Position numbers and translations under genes: made by a program. A stretch of DNA of 64,000 nucleotides from Niveibacterium sp. 24ML (GTDB taxonomy: Bacteria; Pseudomonadota; Gammaproteobacteria; Burkholderiales; Rhodocyclaceae), in assembly GCF_026586805.1 (NCBI RefSeq), contig NZ_JAPFHA010000021.1, positions 1 to 64,000 of the forward strand, written 5' to 3'. A model generated the notes under the pieces. That model was not told where the DNA came from. It searched no databases and saw only the letters and a list, made by a program, of their open reading frames with translations. Shown here piece after piece: positions 34,678 through 44,860 of this stretch (position 1 is its first letter; each line of letters begins with the position of its first letter).

Positions 34678-36153
34678 ATGAAACCTGTACGGCCCTACCT
34701 GCTGCCCTTGATCCTGTTCCTTGCCGGGGCGCTCTCGGTGCTCGCCTATGCCCCCTTCGATCTGGCCTTGCTGATTGTGCCGGCGCTCGGCCTGCTGGCC
34801 TGGGCCTGGCGCGACGCCTCGCCTGCTCGCGCTGCGCTGTACGGATTGTGCTGGGGCACCGGCGCGTTCTTCGTTGGCATGGGCTGGCTGATGGTGGCGC
34901 TGCATCGCTTTGGCGGCATGCCAGTGGCGCTGGCAGCGCTGGCGATCGGCCTGCTGTCCGCCTTCCTCGCCTTGCTCCCGGCCCTGGCGGGTTACCTGTT
35001 CGCGCGCTTGCGGCGCGGGCACTGGGCCGGCGATGCGGTGCTGATGGCGGCCGTATGGGCGCTGGCAGAGTGGACCCGCAGTTGGATCTTCACCGGCTTT
35101 CCCTGGCTCGCGGTGGGCTATTCGCAGACGCCACCCAGCCCACTGGCCGGCTACGCCCCGCTGGTCGGCGTGTATGGCCTGGGCTTCATCGTCGCGGGCC
35201 TGTCGGCGGCGCTGGTCTTCGCCTGGCCGGCGGGTCGGCGCACGCGCTTGGCGGCGGTGGGGGGCGCGCTCGGGCTGCTGGCGGTGGGGGCCGTGCTGGG
35301 CCAGATCGCGTGGACCGAGCCCTTCGGCCAAGCGGTGCGGGTGGCGTTGGTGCAGACCAATGTGCCGCAAGACATGAAGTGGGATCGCGAGCGGATGCAG
35401 ACCGTGCTCGATGCCAACCTCGAAGCCTTGCAGGGCGCACAGGGCCAGATCATGGTGCTGCCGGAAACCACCCTGCCGATGCTGCTGGAGCATGTGCCGC
35501 AAGACTATCTTGCGGCCCTTGCGCAAGCCATGCGTGAGCGCGGCGGCGAGGGCGTGATGGGCGTATTCACCCGCGATGCCGAGGGGCGCATCTTCAACAG
35601 CGCCGTCACCATCGGCGGCACCGCGCAGCAGGTGTACAGCAAACGTCACCTGGTGCCCTTCGGCGAGTACTCGCCGCCGCTGTTCGGCTGGTTCTACAAG
35701 CTCGCGAAGATCCCGATGTCTGACCAGAGCCGCGGGCAGTCGGGCGTGCCGTTTGATCTGGCCGGCCAGAAGGTCGCCATGAACATCTGTTACGAGGATG
35801 TGTTCGGTGAAGAGCTGATCGCCTCGCTGCCCGAGGCCACGCTGATGCTCAACATCAGCAATCTTGCCTGGTACGGCGACTCGCACGCGCAGCCGCAGCA
35901 TCTGCAGATTGCGCGGATTCGCGCGCTCGAGGCCGGCCGCCCGATGCTGCGCGCCACCAATACCGGCATGACCGCCGTGATCCGCCCGGACGGCAGCGTC
36001 CAGGCCGTGCTGCCCGCCTTCACGCGCGGCGCGCTTAATGCCGAGGTGCGCGGCTATCGCGGCATGACGCCCTACGCGCGCTTGGGCAATGCGCCGGTGG
36101 TGGTGCTCTCGATGGTGATCTTGCTGGCCCTGATCGTCACACGGCGCCGCTGA
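34678..36153 (+). CDS. lnt: Apolipoprotein N-acyltransferase
   Basis: Lnt adds the third acyl chain to the N-terminal Cys of lipoproteins at the inner membrane. The 491-residue protein has about six N-terminal membrane helices (residues 1-215), a periplasmic nitrilase-like domain and a final helix (VVVLSMVILLALIV). The catalytic triad is intact: Glu263 (LPETTLP), Lys322 (YSKRHLVPFGEY) and Cys371 (NICYEDVFG). It closes the miaB-phoH-ybeY-corC operon as in many proteobacteria. The window also encodes lipoproteins that would be its substrates. Confidence 0.96.
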   Translation: MKPVRPYLLPLILFLAGALSVLAYAPFDLALLIVPALGLLAWAWRDASPARAALYGLCWGTGAFFVGMGWLMVALHRFGGMPVALAALAIGLLSAFLALLPALAGYLFARLRRGHWAGDAVLMAAVWALAEWTRSWIFTGFPWLAVGYSQTPPSPLAGYAPLVGVYGLGFIVAGLSAALVFAWPAGRRTRLAAVGGALGLLAVGAVLGQIAWTEPFGQAVRVALVQTNVPQDMKWDRERMQTVLDANLEALQGAQGQIMVLPETTLPMLLEHVPQDYLAALAQAMRERGGEGVMGVFTRDAEGRIFNSAVTIGGTAQQVYSKRHLVPFGEYSPPLFGWFYKLAKIPMSDQSRGQSGVPFDLAGQKVAMNICYEDVFGEELIASLPEATLMLNISNLAWYGDSHAQPQHLQIARIRALEAGRPMLRATNTGMTAVIRPDGSVQAVLPAFTRGALNAEVRGYRGMTPYARLGNAPVVVLSMVILLALIVTRRR

Positions 36154-36177
36154 CGCGCCCGCTTCCGCCGCGCGCGC

Positions 36178-36211
36178 GGGCGGACGGCGCCCTGGGAGGG
36201 GCCGTCCGCCC
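36178..36211. terminator. Strong hairpin after lnt, likely transcript end
   Basis: An 11-bp perfect stem (GGGCGGACGGC at 36178-36188 with GCCGTCCGCCC at 36201-36211) closes a 12-base loop 25 bases after the lnt stop. There is no T tract, so it may be an imperfect terminator or an RNA 3'-end protector. Confidence 0.5.
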
Positions 36212-36332
36212 GGGCACGGGGGGCTTCTGCCGCCGCGCCGCTTGAGGCACATCAGCCCCGCGCTCGCGCCGGCGAGCGTAAGCTTGCGCCGATCCATTCA
36301 CCATGCAGCATGGCGCTTGAGGGGGCTACACC

Positions 36333-37814
36333 ATGTTTGAATCGGCAGAACTTGGTCACAGCATCGACAACAAGACCTTCCGCAAAGAGGTTGAGTCGCT
36401 CCGCGTGGAATTGCTCAACATCCAGTTCGAACTGCGTGAGGCGGCGAAATTTCCGGTCTTGCTGCTGATTTCAGGCGTTGATGGCGGCGGCAAGAGCGAG
36501 ACCATCAACATGCTCTACGAATGGCTTGATCCGCGCTTTCTTTCAACCCTCGCGTTCTCCACCCTCACCGACGAAGAGCGCGATCGCCCGCACATGTGGC
36601 GCTACTGGCGCTCGCTGCCGCCCAAGGGGCGCATCGGCATCTTTGCCGGTTCGTGGTACTCAAGCCCGATTGCCGAGCGGATCGAGGGCAAGCGCACGCC
36701 AGACGAGGTGGACCACGAAATGGCGCGCATCAACCGTTTCGAGGGCATGCTGGCCAACGAAGGCGCGCTGGTGCTCAAGTTCTGGTTTCACCTCTCGAAG
36801 AAGGCGCAGCGTGCGCGCTTCGAGAAGCTCGAATCCGACCCCCGCACCGCGTGGCGGGTGACCAAGGAAAGCTGGTCGCGCCTGAAGACCCACGATGAAT
36901 TGATCGACGTGGCCGGCCATGTGCTGCGCATCACCAACACGCCCTGGGCGCCGTGGATCGTGGTGGATGGCTCGGACGACAACTATCGCAACCTGCGGGT
37001 TGGCAAGGCGCTGCTCGAAGCGCTCAAGTACCGGCTGGCCAATGCGATGCCGCAGAACTTTCCGGTGGCGCCGCCGATGCCGCCGCGGATCGACGGCCGT
37101 GATGTGCTTACCGCGCTTGACCTGTCGCTGACTGTCGAGAAGGCGGCCTACGAACGCCAGCTCGCCAAGTGGCAGGGGCGTCTGTCGGAACTGGTGCGCC
37201 ATCCCAAGTTCCGTAACCGTGCCTTGGTGTTGGCCTTCGAGGGCTCGGACGCGGCCGGCAAGGGCGGCGCGATCCGGCGCATTACCGCGGCGATTGATGC
37301 GCGCCAGTTCCAGATTGTGCCGGTCGCTGCGCCCACCGATGAAGAGCGCGCCCAGCCCTATCTGTGGCGCTTCTGGCGCCATGTGCCGCGCAAGGGGCGG
37401 GTGACGATATTCGATCGCACCTGGTACGGCCGTGTGCTGGTGGAGCGGGTTGAAGGGTTCTGCAGCGAGCCCGACTGGCTGCGCGCCTACACCGAGATCA
37501 ACGATTTCGAACACGCGCTGGACGTGGCGGGCGTGATCGTCGTGAAGTTCTGGCTGCAGATCGATGCCGAGGAACAATTGCGCCGCTTCAAGGAGCGCGA
37601 AGCGATTGACTTCAAGCGCTTCAAGATCACCGAGGAGGACTGGCGCAATCGCGAGAAGTGGGACGCCTATCGCGAAGCCGTGTGCGACATGGTCGATCGC
37701 ACCAGCACCGGCCAGGCGCCGTGGACGCTGGTTGAGGCCAACGACAAGAAGCACGCGCGGATCAAGATCCTCAAGACCGTCTGCCAGCGCATCGAGCGCG
37801 AACTGGGGCTCTGA
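36333..37814 (+). CDS. pap: Polyphosphate:AMP phosphotransferase (double PPK2)
   Basis: The 493-residue protein has two tandem PPK2 domains, the class II arrangement of Pap, which phosphorylates AMP to ADP with polyphosphate. Each domain has a P-loop (ISGVDGGGKSE near residue 50; EGSDAAGKGGAIRR near residue 310) and a lid motif (WRYWRSLPPKGRIGIF; WRFWRHVPRKGRVTIFDRTWYGR). The N-terminal domain lacks some residues kept in the second (FAGSWYSSP against FDRTWYGRV), so catalysis likely resides in the C-terminal one. It is a single-gene unit, convergent with the FMN reductase gene. Confidence 0.93.
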   Translation: MFESAELGHSIDNKTFRKEVESLRVELLNIQFELREAAKFPVLLLISGVDGGGKSETINMLYEWLDPRFLSTLAFSTLTDEERDRPHMWRYWRSLPPKGRIGIFAGSWYSSPIAERIEGKRTPDEVDHEMARINRFEGMLANEGALVLKFWFHLSKKAQRARFEKLESDPRTAWRVTKESWSRLKTHDELIDVAGHVLRITNTPWAPWIVVDGSDDNYRNLRVGKALLEALKYRLANAMPQNFPVAPPMPPRIDGRDVLTALDLSLTVEKAAYERQLAKWQGRLSELVRHPKFRNRALVLAFEGSDAAGKGGAIRRITAAIDARQFQIVPVAAPTDEERAQPYLWRFWRHVPRKGRVTIFDRTWYGRVLVERVEGFCSEPDWLRAYTEINDFEHALDVAGVIVVKFWLQIDAEEQLRRFKEREAIDFKRFKITEEDWRNREKWDAYREAVCDMVDRTSTGQAPWTLVEANDKKHARIKILKTVCQRIERELGL

Positions 37815-37836
37815 CGCGCCGCAGCCTTGCCCGGTG

Positions 37837-37859
37837 GCGCCCGCACTTGCGGCGGGCGC
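37837..37859. terminator. Hairpin between convergent genes
   Basis: GCGCCCGC (37837-37844) pairs with GCGGGCGC (37852-37859) over a 7-base loop, between the pap stop and the FMN reductase stop. It could end transcription from both sides; no long T tract is seen. Confidence 0.5.
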
Positions 37860-37868
37860 TGCTTCTGT

Positions 37869-38411
37869 TCAGCCCTGTTTGAGTTTTGTTGCCAGATCCT
37901 GAAGCGCCCGCAACTGGGCCTGCACCAGTTCCTGCAGCCTTTGATCGATCAGGTTTCCGTCGCCGTCAAAGCTGTTGCTGAATGCGTTGGCGAATACCTC
38001 GGGCTTGTTCACGACGTGCAGATCGAGGAAGACACAGGTCTGCCGCAAGTGGTACTGCGCGCGAGAGGTGCCCATGCCCCCGCCTGCGCCCATGATCGCC
38101 GCGGCCTTGCCGGCCAGCAGGCGGTTGTCGGTCTCGCGCGAGGCCCAGTCCAGCGCGTTCTTCAGCGCCGGCGCCATCGAGTAGTTGTACTCCGGGCAGA
38201 CCAGCAGCACGGCATCGGCGACGGCCAGTTGCGCGAAGAGCGTGGTGACGGATGCGGGGCGCTCGATGATGTCGGCGTTGTAGAAGGGCAGGGCCGAGAG
38301 GTCGGCCGTCTCGATCGTCATCCCCTCGGGCGGGTTGGCGGCCGCGTAGCGCAGCAGGCCCTTGTTTCTTGATTGCTGGCGCAGGCTGCCGCAGATGCCG
38401 AGTACCTTCAT
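37869..38411 (-). CDS. NAD(P)H-dependent FMN reductase
   Basis: The 180-residue flavodoxin-like protein starts with KVLGICGSLRQQSRNKGLL, a phosphate-binding loop of the NADPH-dependent FMN reductase family (ChrR, YieF, SsuE/ArsH relatives), and contains PEYNYSMAPALKNALDW, the FMN-binding block of the azoreductase/quinone reductase subgroup, plus GAGGGMGTSRAQYHLRQ. It likely reduces quinones or similar acceptors with two electrons. A GGAGG site precedes the ATG. It lies downstream of a TauE/SafE gene on the same strand, 127 bases apart, so cotranscription is possible. Confidence 0.9.
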   Translation of the reverse strand: MKVLGICGSLRQQSRNKGLLRYAAANPPEGMTIETADLSALPFYNADIIERPASVTTLFAQLAVADAVLLVCPEYNYSMAPALKNALDWASRETDNRLLAGKAAAIMGAGGGMGTSRAQYHLRQTCVFLDLHVVNKPEVFANAFSNSFDGDGNLIDQRLQELVQAQLRALQDLATKLKQG

Positions 38412-38538
38412 GGTTTGCCTCCAGTCATGAATCCGTGTGGGGTGACTGGCGCCTCGGGTCGCGAGGCGCCGGGTGGAAGATCCCGATCGTACAGATTCGT
38501 CAGGCCGCCCGCTCGACTCGGCGGGGGGGGCGGCTGCG

Positions 38539-39513
38539 TCAGAAAAGGCGCGCGATGTTGATGGCGCTGACCAGGCTGATCAGTGCGCCGACAAGGATCA
38601 GCAGGGTTTTCGTCTTGAAGTGGCGGGTGATGTAGGCGGCGAGCGGCGCCGCGAACAGCCCGCCAATGGCGAGGCCCGCCACCATCCGCCAGACCGAGTT
38701 ATCGAGGATGGTGAAGAAGGCGGTTGCCACCGTCACCGTCAGGAAGAACTCGGCGAAATTGACGGAGCCGATCGTCGTCCGCGGGTCATGCCCCGATCCG
38801 ACCAGCGAGGTGGTGACGATCGGGCCCCAGCCACCGCCGCCGGTGGTGTCCATGAAGCCGCCAAACAGTGCGAGCGGGGCGACACGTCGGGGGTTGATGT
38901 CGTGCTTGACCTTGATGTGGCGGAAGGCCTTGCTCAGCACGTACAGCCCCATCAGCAGCAGGTAGGCGTTGATGAAGGGCTTGAGCAACTTGCCGTCGAC
39001 GTTGCTGAGGATGTAGGTGCCGATCAGTGCGCCGATAATGCCCGGCAGCAGCAGGGCAAGGAACAGGCGCTTGTTCACGTTGCCCAGCCTCAGATGAGAA
39101 ACGCCGGATACGCCGGTGGTGAACACTTCTGCAAGGTGGGTAGCGCCGCTGGCCATCGCGGGCGACGCGCCGGAGGCGAGGAGGAAGCTGGTGGCGGTGA
39201 TTCCGTAAGCCATGCCCAGCGCGCCGTCGATCACCTGCGCCAGCAGGCCGACGCCGAGTGCGCTCCAGAAGGTCGGGTTGTGCAGGGCGCTGACGATCAG
39301 TTCGGTGCCCGAAGCTGCCTGCGCGCCCCAGAACAGCCGGTAGATCAGAAAGATCACCAGCGCAGACAGCGCGGCCATGACCAGATAGCTCGCAAGGCGC
39401 AGTACCGGGTGGTCGCTCGCGTGGGTTACTGCGTATTCCACCGGGGGAATGCCGAGCGCTTCGTGCTCGGGGTTGATGCTCAGGTCTTGCAGGTCTGGGT
39501 TGCGGAGTTTCAT
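38539..39513 (-). CDS. TauE/SafE family anion exporter
   Basis: A 324-residue membrane protein of the TauE/SafE family, which exports sulfite, sulfoacetate or related anions. Two family repeats are visible, LAQVIDGALGMAYGITATSFLLASG and LFGGFMDTTGGGGWGPIVTTSLVG (in parts), each with the Gly-rich loop. It carries an N-terminal cytosolic extension of about 40 residues and eight to nine helices, so it is longer than the TauE/SafE protein at 62596-63375 (259 residues). Substrate is not predictable. It is separated from the MATE gene upstream by 93 bases of AT-rich sequence. Confidence 0.88.
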   Translation of the reverse strand: MKLRNPDLQDLSINPEHEALGIPPVEYAVTHASDHPVLRLASYLVMAALSALVIFLIYRLFWGAQAASGTELIVSALHNPTFWSALGVGLLAQVIDGALGMAYGITATSFLLASGASPAMASGATHLAEVFTTGVSGVSHLRLGNVNKRLFLALLLPGIIGALIGTYILSNVDGKLLKPFINAYLLLMGLYVLSKAFRHIKVKHDINPRRVAPLALFGGFMDTTGGGGWGPIVTTSLVGSGHDPRTTIGSVNFAEFFLTVTVATAFFTILDNSVWRMVAGLAIGGLFAAPLAAYITRHFKTKTLLILVGALISLVSAINIARLF

Positions 39514-39606
39514 TTTGGACGGCGGGTTTTTGGCTTGGTCGGCACCCTAGCAGCCCGCTTATTCCAAATTGATGCACATGCCTGATATGTATATTCTGAA
39601 TTGCAA

Positions 39607-40989
39607 TTAATGTGTGGCGCCGCCGAGCGCGTCGCTGATCCGCTGGCGCGCCACACGCCGGAGAATGAGCGAGAGCCCGATGGCCACCAGCGTGAGCCCG
39701 ACCACCAGCCCGATCCAGAAGCCGAATACCCCCAGGGCGTTCAGACTGCCGGCGCCCTGATAGCCGAGCAATACCCCGAGCGGAATCGCCACCACCCAGA
39801 AGGCGCCAATCGCCAGCCACATCGGCATCACCGTCACCTTGTAACCGCGCAGCGCGCCGACTGCGCAAACCTGGGTGGCGTCGGAAAGCTGCCACACGGC
39901 GGCAAAGATCAGCAGCGTGGATGCGGTGGCCTGCACCGCAGCGTCGGGGGTGTAGAGGGCGACGATGCCTTCGCGAGCGAGCAGGACCAGGGGCACCATT
40001 GCGGCGGCAATCGCGAGGCCGATCAGCACGCCCGACCACGCGATGAAGCGCGCCGCGCGCGGATCGCCACCGCCAAGCGCCTGCCCGACGCGAATCGAAA
40101 TCGCGGTTGAGAGCCCCAGGGGCAGCATGAAAACCAGCGATGCAAAGTTCAGCGCCACCTGGTGCGCGGCGATCTGCACTGCGCCAAAGCGGCCGATCAG
40201 CAGCGCAACGCCGGCGAAGGCCGAGACCTCTGCCAGCATCGATGCGCCCATCGGCAGGCCGATCTTGAGCAGGTTCTTCTGGCGTGGCCAGTGCGGCCAG
40301 CACCAGCCGTGCCACAGGAACACATCGCGGTAGATGCGCGCCCGGGCGGTGTAGAGCGACATCATGATCAAGCCCGCCCACATGCCGATGCCGCTGGCCC
40401 AGCCGCACCCGGCGCCGCCCATGGCCGGCAGGCCGAAGTGGCCGTAGATCAGTACCCAGTTCAAGACGAAGTTCACCAGCAGGCCCAGCGCGCCGAACAC
40501 CATCAGCGGGCGGGTGTGGTTGATGCTCGCCGAATAGAAGCCCAGCGTTCGGGTGAGCAAGGCGGCCGGCAAGCCCAGCACCACGCCCCAGAGGAACAGC
40601 ACTACCTTTTCGGCAAGCCCGGCCTCGATCTGCGCGGCTGCCAGCGCCGCCGGCACCCAGGGTACAAGCAGGAAAGGGACGATGCCGGCGATGGCAGCCA
40701 GCCAGAGCCCTTCGCGGGTATCGGCAACGATCGCCGCGTTGTCACCGGCGCCATGATGGTGTGCGACCACCGGACTGACTGCTTGCGCGATCCCCAGCAG
40801 GGCCAGAAAAACCGGCACCCACAGCGCCACGCCGAGGCCGACCACCGCCTGCTCTTCGGCGCCGGCATGGCCGGCCATGATGGTGTCCATCAGACCCATC
40901 AGCATGTACACCGCCTGCGAGGCCACCAGCGGGCCGGTGAGGCGGAACAGGCTGCGGGATTCGGCAATGAAGCGGGGCAGGCGATGCAT
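39607..40989 (-). CDS. MATE family multidrug efflux pump
   Basis: A 460-residue MATE protein, an inner-membrane antiporter that expels drugs and cations with Na+ or H+. Twelve hydrophobic segments are visible. The beginning LTGPLVASQAVYMLMGLMDTIMAGHAG matches the NorM/MdtK branch (in parts), and the second half repeats the pattern (KIGLPMGASMLAEVSAF). The ATG at 40989 gives the normal length. The C terminus ends in a polar tail. No regulator is adjacent; the divergent neighbour is a TerB-like gene. Confidence 0.92.
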   Translation of the reverse strand: MHRLPRFIAESRSLFRLTGPLVASQAVYMLMGLMDTIMAGHAGAEEQAVVGLGVALWVPVFLALLGIAQAVSPVVAHHHGAGDNAAIVADTREGLWLAAIAGIVPFLLVPWVPAALAAAQIEAGLAEKVVLFLWGVVLGLPAALLTRTLGFYSASINHTRPLMVFGALGLLVNFVLNWVLIYGHFGLPAMGGAGCGWASGIGMWAGLIMMSLYTARARIYRDVFLWHGWCWPHWPRQKNLLKIGLPMGASMLAEVSAFAGVALLIGRFGAVQIAAHQVALNFASLVFMLPLGLSTAISIRVGQALGGGDPRAARFIAWSGVLIGLAIAAAMVPLVLLAREGIVALYTPDAAVQATASTLLIFAAVWQLSDATQVCAVGALRGYKVTVMPMWLAIGAFWVVAIPLGVLLGYQGAGSLNALGVFGFWIGLVVGLTLVAIGLSLILRRVARQRISDALGGATH

Positions 40990-41121
40990 GGGAGACGGGC
41001 GGGCGCAAAGGCGGCAGTGTAGCCGCCGAGCGTATCCGGCTTGTATCCTGTACAACCCTGCGGGAACGAATGCCGCTTTTGCGCAGTCGAATCGCCGCCT
41101 CAATCTGGAGACCCGCCACGC

Positions 41122-41520
41122 ATGCGCAGTTACCCCGCCAACAGCCCCGAAGCCGCTGCACGCCTGGTCTGTTTTGCGATTCTTGCCGATGGGCGCCTGC
41201 ACGAGAACGAGATCGCGCTGATCGACGAACACATGATCCACGAAGCGGTTGGCCTCAGCCGTGAAGGCTTCGTCCAGGTATTGCTGGATTGTTGCCGCGA
41301 TCTGGTCGAGGAGGCCGAGCAATCGCGGGTGCATCTGCTCGAAGATGCGCGCATTGATCGCCTCGCGGCAGACATCACGCGGCCGTCTCTGCGCCGCACG
41401 GTGGCGGCCTCCATCCTGGTGATGAGCAAGGTCGACGGCCGCATTTCCGAAGGCGAGCAGCGCCTCTTGATCAAGTTGATGGAGCGCTGGGGCCTTTCAC
41501 TCGACGCCTTGGGCGAGTAA
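41122..41520 (+). CDS. TerB-like domain protein
   Basis: A 132-residue all-helical acidic protein resembling the TerB/DjlA N-terminal fold: two related halves, LVCFAILADGRLHENEIALIDE and SILVMSKVDGRISEGEQRLLIK, each with the DG-R-x-x-E metal-site-like signature (quoted in part). TerB-like domains are found in tellurite resistance and stress proteins and may bind calcium. No other ter gene is nearby. GGAG lies 11 bases before the ATG. Function in this organism is unknown. Confidence 0.75.
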   Translation: MRSYPANSPEAAARLVCFAILADGRLHENEIALIDEHMIHEAVGLSREGFVQVLLDCCRDLVEEAEQSRVHLLEDARIDRLAADITRPSLRRTVAASILVMSKVDGRISEGEQRLLIKLMERWGLSLDALGE

Positions 41521-41526
41521 GTCGGG

Positions 41527-41553
41527 GGCGCGCGACGCAAACGATCGCGCGCC
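41527..41553 (+). terminator. Hairpin after the TerB-like gene
   Basis: GGCGCGCGA (41527-41535) pairs with TCGCGCGCC (41545-41553) over 9 bases, 7 bases after the stop. A TAAAAT at 41571-41576 just beyond is a candidate -10 box for glyQ. Confidence 0.5.
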
Positions 41554-41618
41554 GGAGGGCCGTAACCCTGTAAAATCGCGCTTTTGCCCCGATCCGGCGG
41601 TCAGGCCGCCCAGGACCC

Positions 41619-42584
41619 ATGAGCGTGAAACCCACCTTCCAGGAAGTAATCCTGCGCCTCCAGAAGTTCTGGAGCGAGCACGGCTGTGCCTTGTTGCAAC
41701 CCTACGATATGGAAGTCGGCGCCGGCACCAGCCACACCGCCACCTTCCTGCGCGCGATCGGCCCCGAGCCGTGGCACGCCGCTTACGTGCAGCCTTCGCG
41801 CCGCCCCAAGGACGGCCGCTACGGCGAAAACCCCAACCGCCTGCAGCATTACTACCAGTACCAGGTGGTGCTCAAGCCCTCGCCGCTCGCGATCCAGGAG
41901 CTCTACATCGAGTCGCTGCGCGCCTTGGGCATCAACACCAACGAGCACGACATCCGCTTCGTCGAAGACGACTGGGAAAACCCGACGCTGGGCGCCTGGG
42001 GCCTGGGTTGGGAAGTCTGGCTCGACGGCATGGAAGTCACGCAGTTCACCTACTTCCAGCAGGTTGGTGGCCTCGAATGCAAGCCGGTGCTCGGCGAGAT
42101 CACCTACGGCCTCGAGCGCCTGACGATGTACCTGCAAGACTGCGAGAACGTCTACGACCTGATCTGGACGCCGGGTGTGACCTACGGCGACGTCTATCAC
42201 CAGAACGAAGTCGAGCAGTCGACCTACAACTTCGAGCATTCGAACGTCGACTTCCTCTTCAGCCAGTTCGCGAACTACGAGTCCGAAGCCAAGCGCCTGA
42301 TCGACGCCGGCCTCGCATTGCCGGGCTACGAGATGGCCTTGAAGAGCGCGCATACATTCAACATGCTCGATGCACGCGGCGCGATCTCGGTGACCGAGCG
42401 GGCTGCCTACATCGGCCGCATCCGCGCCAACTCGCGCCTGGTGGCGCAGGCCTACCTCGCCTCGCGCGATCGCCTCGGCTTCCCGATGGCCAAGCTCGAC
42501 GACCCCAAGCTGCGTGCGCTGCTGGGAGAAGAAGAGTGCCAGCGCATCGAAGCCGTACGCGCCGAACTCGCCACCCGCGCTTAA
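41619..42584 (+). CDS. glyQ: Glycine--tRNA ligase alpha subunit
   Basis: GlyQ is the catalytic class II subunit of the alpha2beta2 bacterial glycyl-tRNA synthetase. The 321-residue sequence is canonical from [20 protein letters not shown] through [20 protein letters not shown] to the C-terminal [11 protein letters not shown] region (blocks quoted in part). The beta subunit gene follows after 177 bases, a longer gap than is common for this pair, occupied by the palindromic repeat at 42625-42699. No glycine riboswitch is visible upstream. Confidence 0.98.
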   Translation: MSVKPTFQEVILRLQKFWSEHGCALLQPYDMEVGAGTSHTATFLRAIGPEPWHAAYVQPSRRPKDGRYGENPNRLQHYYQYQVVLKPSPLAIQELYIESLRALGINTNEHDIRFVEDDWENPTLGAWGLGWEVWLDGMEVTQFTYFQQVGGLECKPVLGEITYGLERLTMYLQDCENVYDLIWTPGVTYGDVYHQNEVEQSTYNFEHSNVDFLFSQFANYESEAKRLIDAGLALPGYEMALKSAHTFNMLDARGAISVTERAAYIGRIRANSRLVAQAYLASRDRLGFPMAKLDDPKLRALLGEEECQRIEAVRAELATRA

Positions 42585-42624
42585 GAAGCCGTAAATGAAT
42601 CTGCTGCGCGAACCGATCTCGACA

Positions 42625-42699
42625 CTGCGATGCTCGCTGTACTCCAGTACGGCTGTGCTTCTCGTGTCGACCTCGGTCCGCTCGCGACGATTCCTTCAC
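42625..42699 (+). repeat. Intergenic palindromic repeat, copy A (glyQ-glyS)
   Basis: This 75-base element begins CTGCGATGCTCGC, then has a 7-bp hairpin (GCTGTAC, loop TCCA, GTACGGC), then GCTTCTCG, CCTCGG and CGCTCGCGACG blocks, ending CTTCAC. About 60 of 75 positions match the element at 58445-58520 on the minus strand. The loop sequences differ (TCCA against CGGAT) while the stem is kept, including a U-G to C-G change, so RNA pairing seems to be under selection. Both copies read in the direction of transcription of their operon. Confidence 0.75.
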
Positions 42700-42761
42700 G
42701 ACCTCTGATCGACACCGAACATCGAATTCTGGAGGGGCGCGCTCGCCGTGCCCGGATCAAC

Positions 42762-44843
42762 ATGCAAGACACTCTGCTCGTAGAACTGCTGACTGAAGAA
42801 CTGCCCCCCAAGGCGCTTGCGCGATTGGGCGAGGCCTTCGCCGACGGCATCGTCAAGGGTCTGGTTGCGCACAAGCTGGTCGGCGCTGCCCCCGAGTTCC
42901 AGGCTTTCGCGTCGCCGCGCCGGCTGGCCGTCACCGTGAGCGGCGTGGCCGCACAGGCTGCCGATGCGCAGGTGCGCGAGAAGATCATGCCGGTCAGCGT
43001 TGCGCTGACGGCCGACGGCACGCCGTCGCCTGCGCTGCTGAAGAAGCTCGAAGCGAAGGGCATCTCTGCCGACGCGGTGGCGGGCTTCGAGCGTGCGATG
43101 GACGGCAAGAGCGAGACCTTCTTCCACACCATGACGGTGCCGGGCGCTTCGCTCGATAGCGTGCTGGCCGGTATCGTGGGCGAGTCGGTGAAGAAGCTGC
43201 CGATTCCGAAGGTGATGCGCTGGGGCGATTCGACGCACCAGTTCGTGCGCCCGGTGCATGGCCTGATCCAGCTGCATGGCAGCCGTGTGGTGCCGGGTGA
43301 AGTGCTGGGCCTTGCTGCTGGGAACACCACGCGCGGCCATCGCTTCCTCGGCGAGGGTGCGGTCACGGTGGAGTCGGCCGAGGCTTACGCCCGCACGCTG
43401 TTCGAAAAGGGCTCGGTCGTGGCCTCGTTCGAAGCGCGCCGCAGCCTGATCGCGCAGGAGCTGGCCAAGGCCGCCGCACAGGTGGGCGCGCACCCGGTGG
43501 AAGACGCCGCGCTGCTCGACGAGGTGACCGCGTTGGTCGAACACCCGACCGTGTATGTCGGCGAGTTCGAAGCGGAATTCCTCGCGGTGCCGCAGGAATG
43601 CCTGATCCTGACGATGAAGCAGAACCAGAAGTACTTCCCGCTTCTGGATGCCGCTGGCAAGCTGATCAACAAGTTCCTCATCGTCGCCAACATCAAGGCC
43701 GACATTGCCGACAACATCACCGGCGGCAACGCCCGCGTGGTGCGCGCGCGCCTGTCTGACGCGAAGTTCTTCTTCGACACCGACCGCAAGGCCAAGATCG
43801 ATTCGCGCCTGCCGCGGCTGGCGAACGTGGTCTATCACAACAAACTCGGCTCGGTGCTGGACCGCATTGGCCGCATCGAGGCGCTGGCCGGCAAGATCGC
43901 CGCGCGCCTGCATGCCGACGTGGCCGCCGCACAGCGCGCCGCGCGCCTCGCGAAGGCAGACCTCGTGACCGAGATGGTCGGGGAGTTCCCCGAGCTGCAG
44001 GGCATCATGGGCGAGTACTACGCCCGCCACGACGGCGAGGGCGAGGTCGTCGCCCAGGCAATCGAGCAGCACTATCACCCGCGCTTTGCGGGCGACAGCC
44101 TGCCGCAGGGCAATGTGGCCTGCGCGGTGGCGCTGGCCGACAAGCTCGATGCGTTGGTGGGCTTCTACGCAATCGGCGAGAAGCCGACCGGCGACAAAGA
44201 CCCCTTCGGCCTGCGCCGGGCGGCGCTGGGTGCGCTGCGCATCCTGATCGAAGCGCAGTTGCCGCTTGAACTCAATGCCTTGCTGGCCGACGCGGCCGTA
44301 GGCTTCGCCGCAGAGCACAAGGCGGCCGAGTCGATCCCGGCACTGGTCGAGTTCATCGGGGATCGCCTGCGCAATCTGCTGCGCGAACAGGGCACGCCGG
44401 TTGAACAAGTGGATGCGGTGCTGGCCGCACTGCCGGCGCGCGTCTCCGACGTGCCGGCCAAGCTCGCCGCGGTGGCCGAGTTCGTCGCGCTGCCGGAAGC
44501 GGCGGCGCTGGCCGCGGCCAACAAGCGCATCGTCAATATCCTCAAGAAGGCCGAGGGCGCGATCGGCGAGATTGACGTGGCATTGTTGGTCGAGCCGGCC
44601 GAGAAGGCGCTCGCGCATGCGGTGATCGAGGCGGCGCCGCTGCAGCGCTCGCTGATCGAGAACGCCGACTACACTGGCTCGCTCAAGGCGCTGGCGGAAT
44701 TGCGTGGGGCGGTGGATACCTTCTTCGAGGAGGTGATGGTCAACCACGACGAGCCGCTGATTCGCGCCAATCGTCTGGCCTTGCTCAAGCAACTGGCCGG
44801 CATGATGAACGCGGTGGCGGACATCTCGCGGCTGTCGGTCTGA
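42762..44843 (+). CDS. glyS: Glycine--tRNA ligase beta subunit
   Basis: GlyS carries the tRNA-binding parts of the heteromeric glycyl-tRNA synthetase. The 693-residue protein has the canonical start [17 protein letters not shown], the HD-like middle segment, and the C-terminal DALR anticodon-binding region ([20 protein letters not shown], in part). The ATG at 42762 is directly before this conserved start. A GGAGGGG run lies about 25 bases upstream, too far for a normal ribosome site, so initiation may depend on RNA structure of the preceding repeat. A strong terminator follows the gene. Confidence 0.97.
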   Translation: MQDTLLVELLTEELPPKALARLGEAFADGIVKGLVAHKLVGAAPEFQAFASPRRLAVTVSGVAAQAADAQVREKIMPVSVALTADGTPSPALLKKLEAKGISADAVAGFERAMDGKSETFFHTMTVPGASLDSVLAGIVGESVKKLPIPKVMRWGDSTHQFVRPVHGLIQLHGSRVVPGEVLGLAAGNTTRGHRFLGEGAVTVESAEAYARTLFEKGSVVASFEARRSLIAQELAKAAAQVGAHPVEDAALLDEVTALVEHPTVYVGEFEAEFLAVPQECLILTMKQNQKYFPLLDAAGKLINKFLIVANIKADIADNITGGNARVVRARLSDAKFFFDTDRKAKIDSRLPRLANVVYHNKLGSVLDRIGRIEALAGKIAARLHADVAAAQRAARLAKADLVTEMVGEFPELQGIMGEYYARHDGEGEVVAQAIEQHYHPRFAGDSLPQGNVACAVALADKLDALVGFYAIGEKPTGDKDPFGLRRAALGALRILIEAQLPLELNALLADAAVGFAAEHKAAESIPALVEFIGDRLRNLLREQGTPVEQVDAVLAALPARVSDVPAKLAAVAEFVALPEAAALAAANKRIVNILKKAEGAIGEIDVALLVEPAEKALAHAVIEAAPLQRSLIENADYTGSLKALAELRGAVDTFFEEVMVNHDEPLIRANRLALLKQLAGMMNAVADISRLSV

Positions 44844-44860
44844 GTCCGGCACGTCAGGAC

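Noticed and set aside
39584-39595. AT-rich ATAT-GT-ATAT inverted repeat upstream of the TauE/SafE gene
   Set aside because: Looks like a possible ArsR/BigR-type operator, but it is short and no such regulator is near.
41521-41618. Possible glycine riboswitch before glyQ
   Set aside because: Only a short hairpin and a -10-like box are visible in 98 bases; no tandem aptamer features fit.
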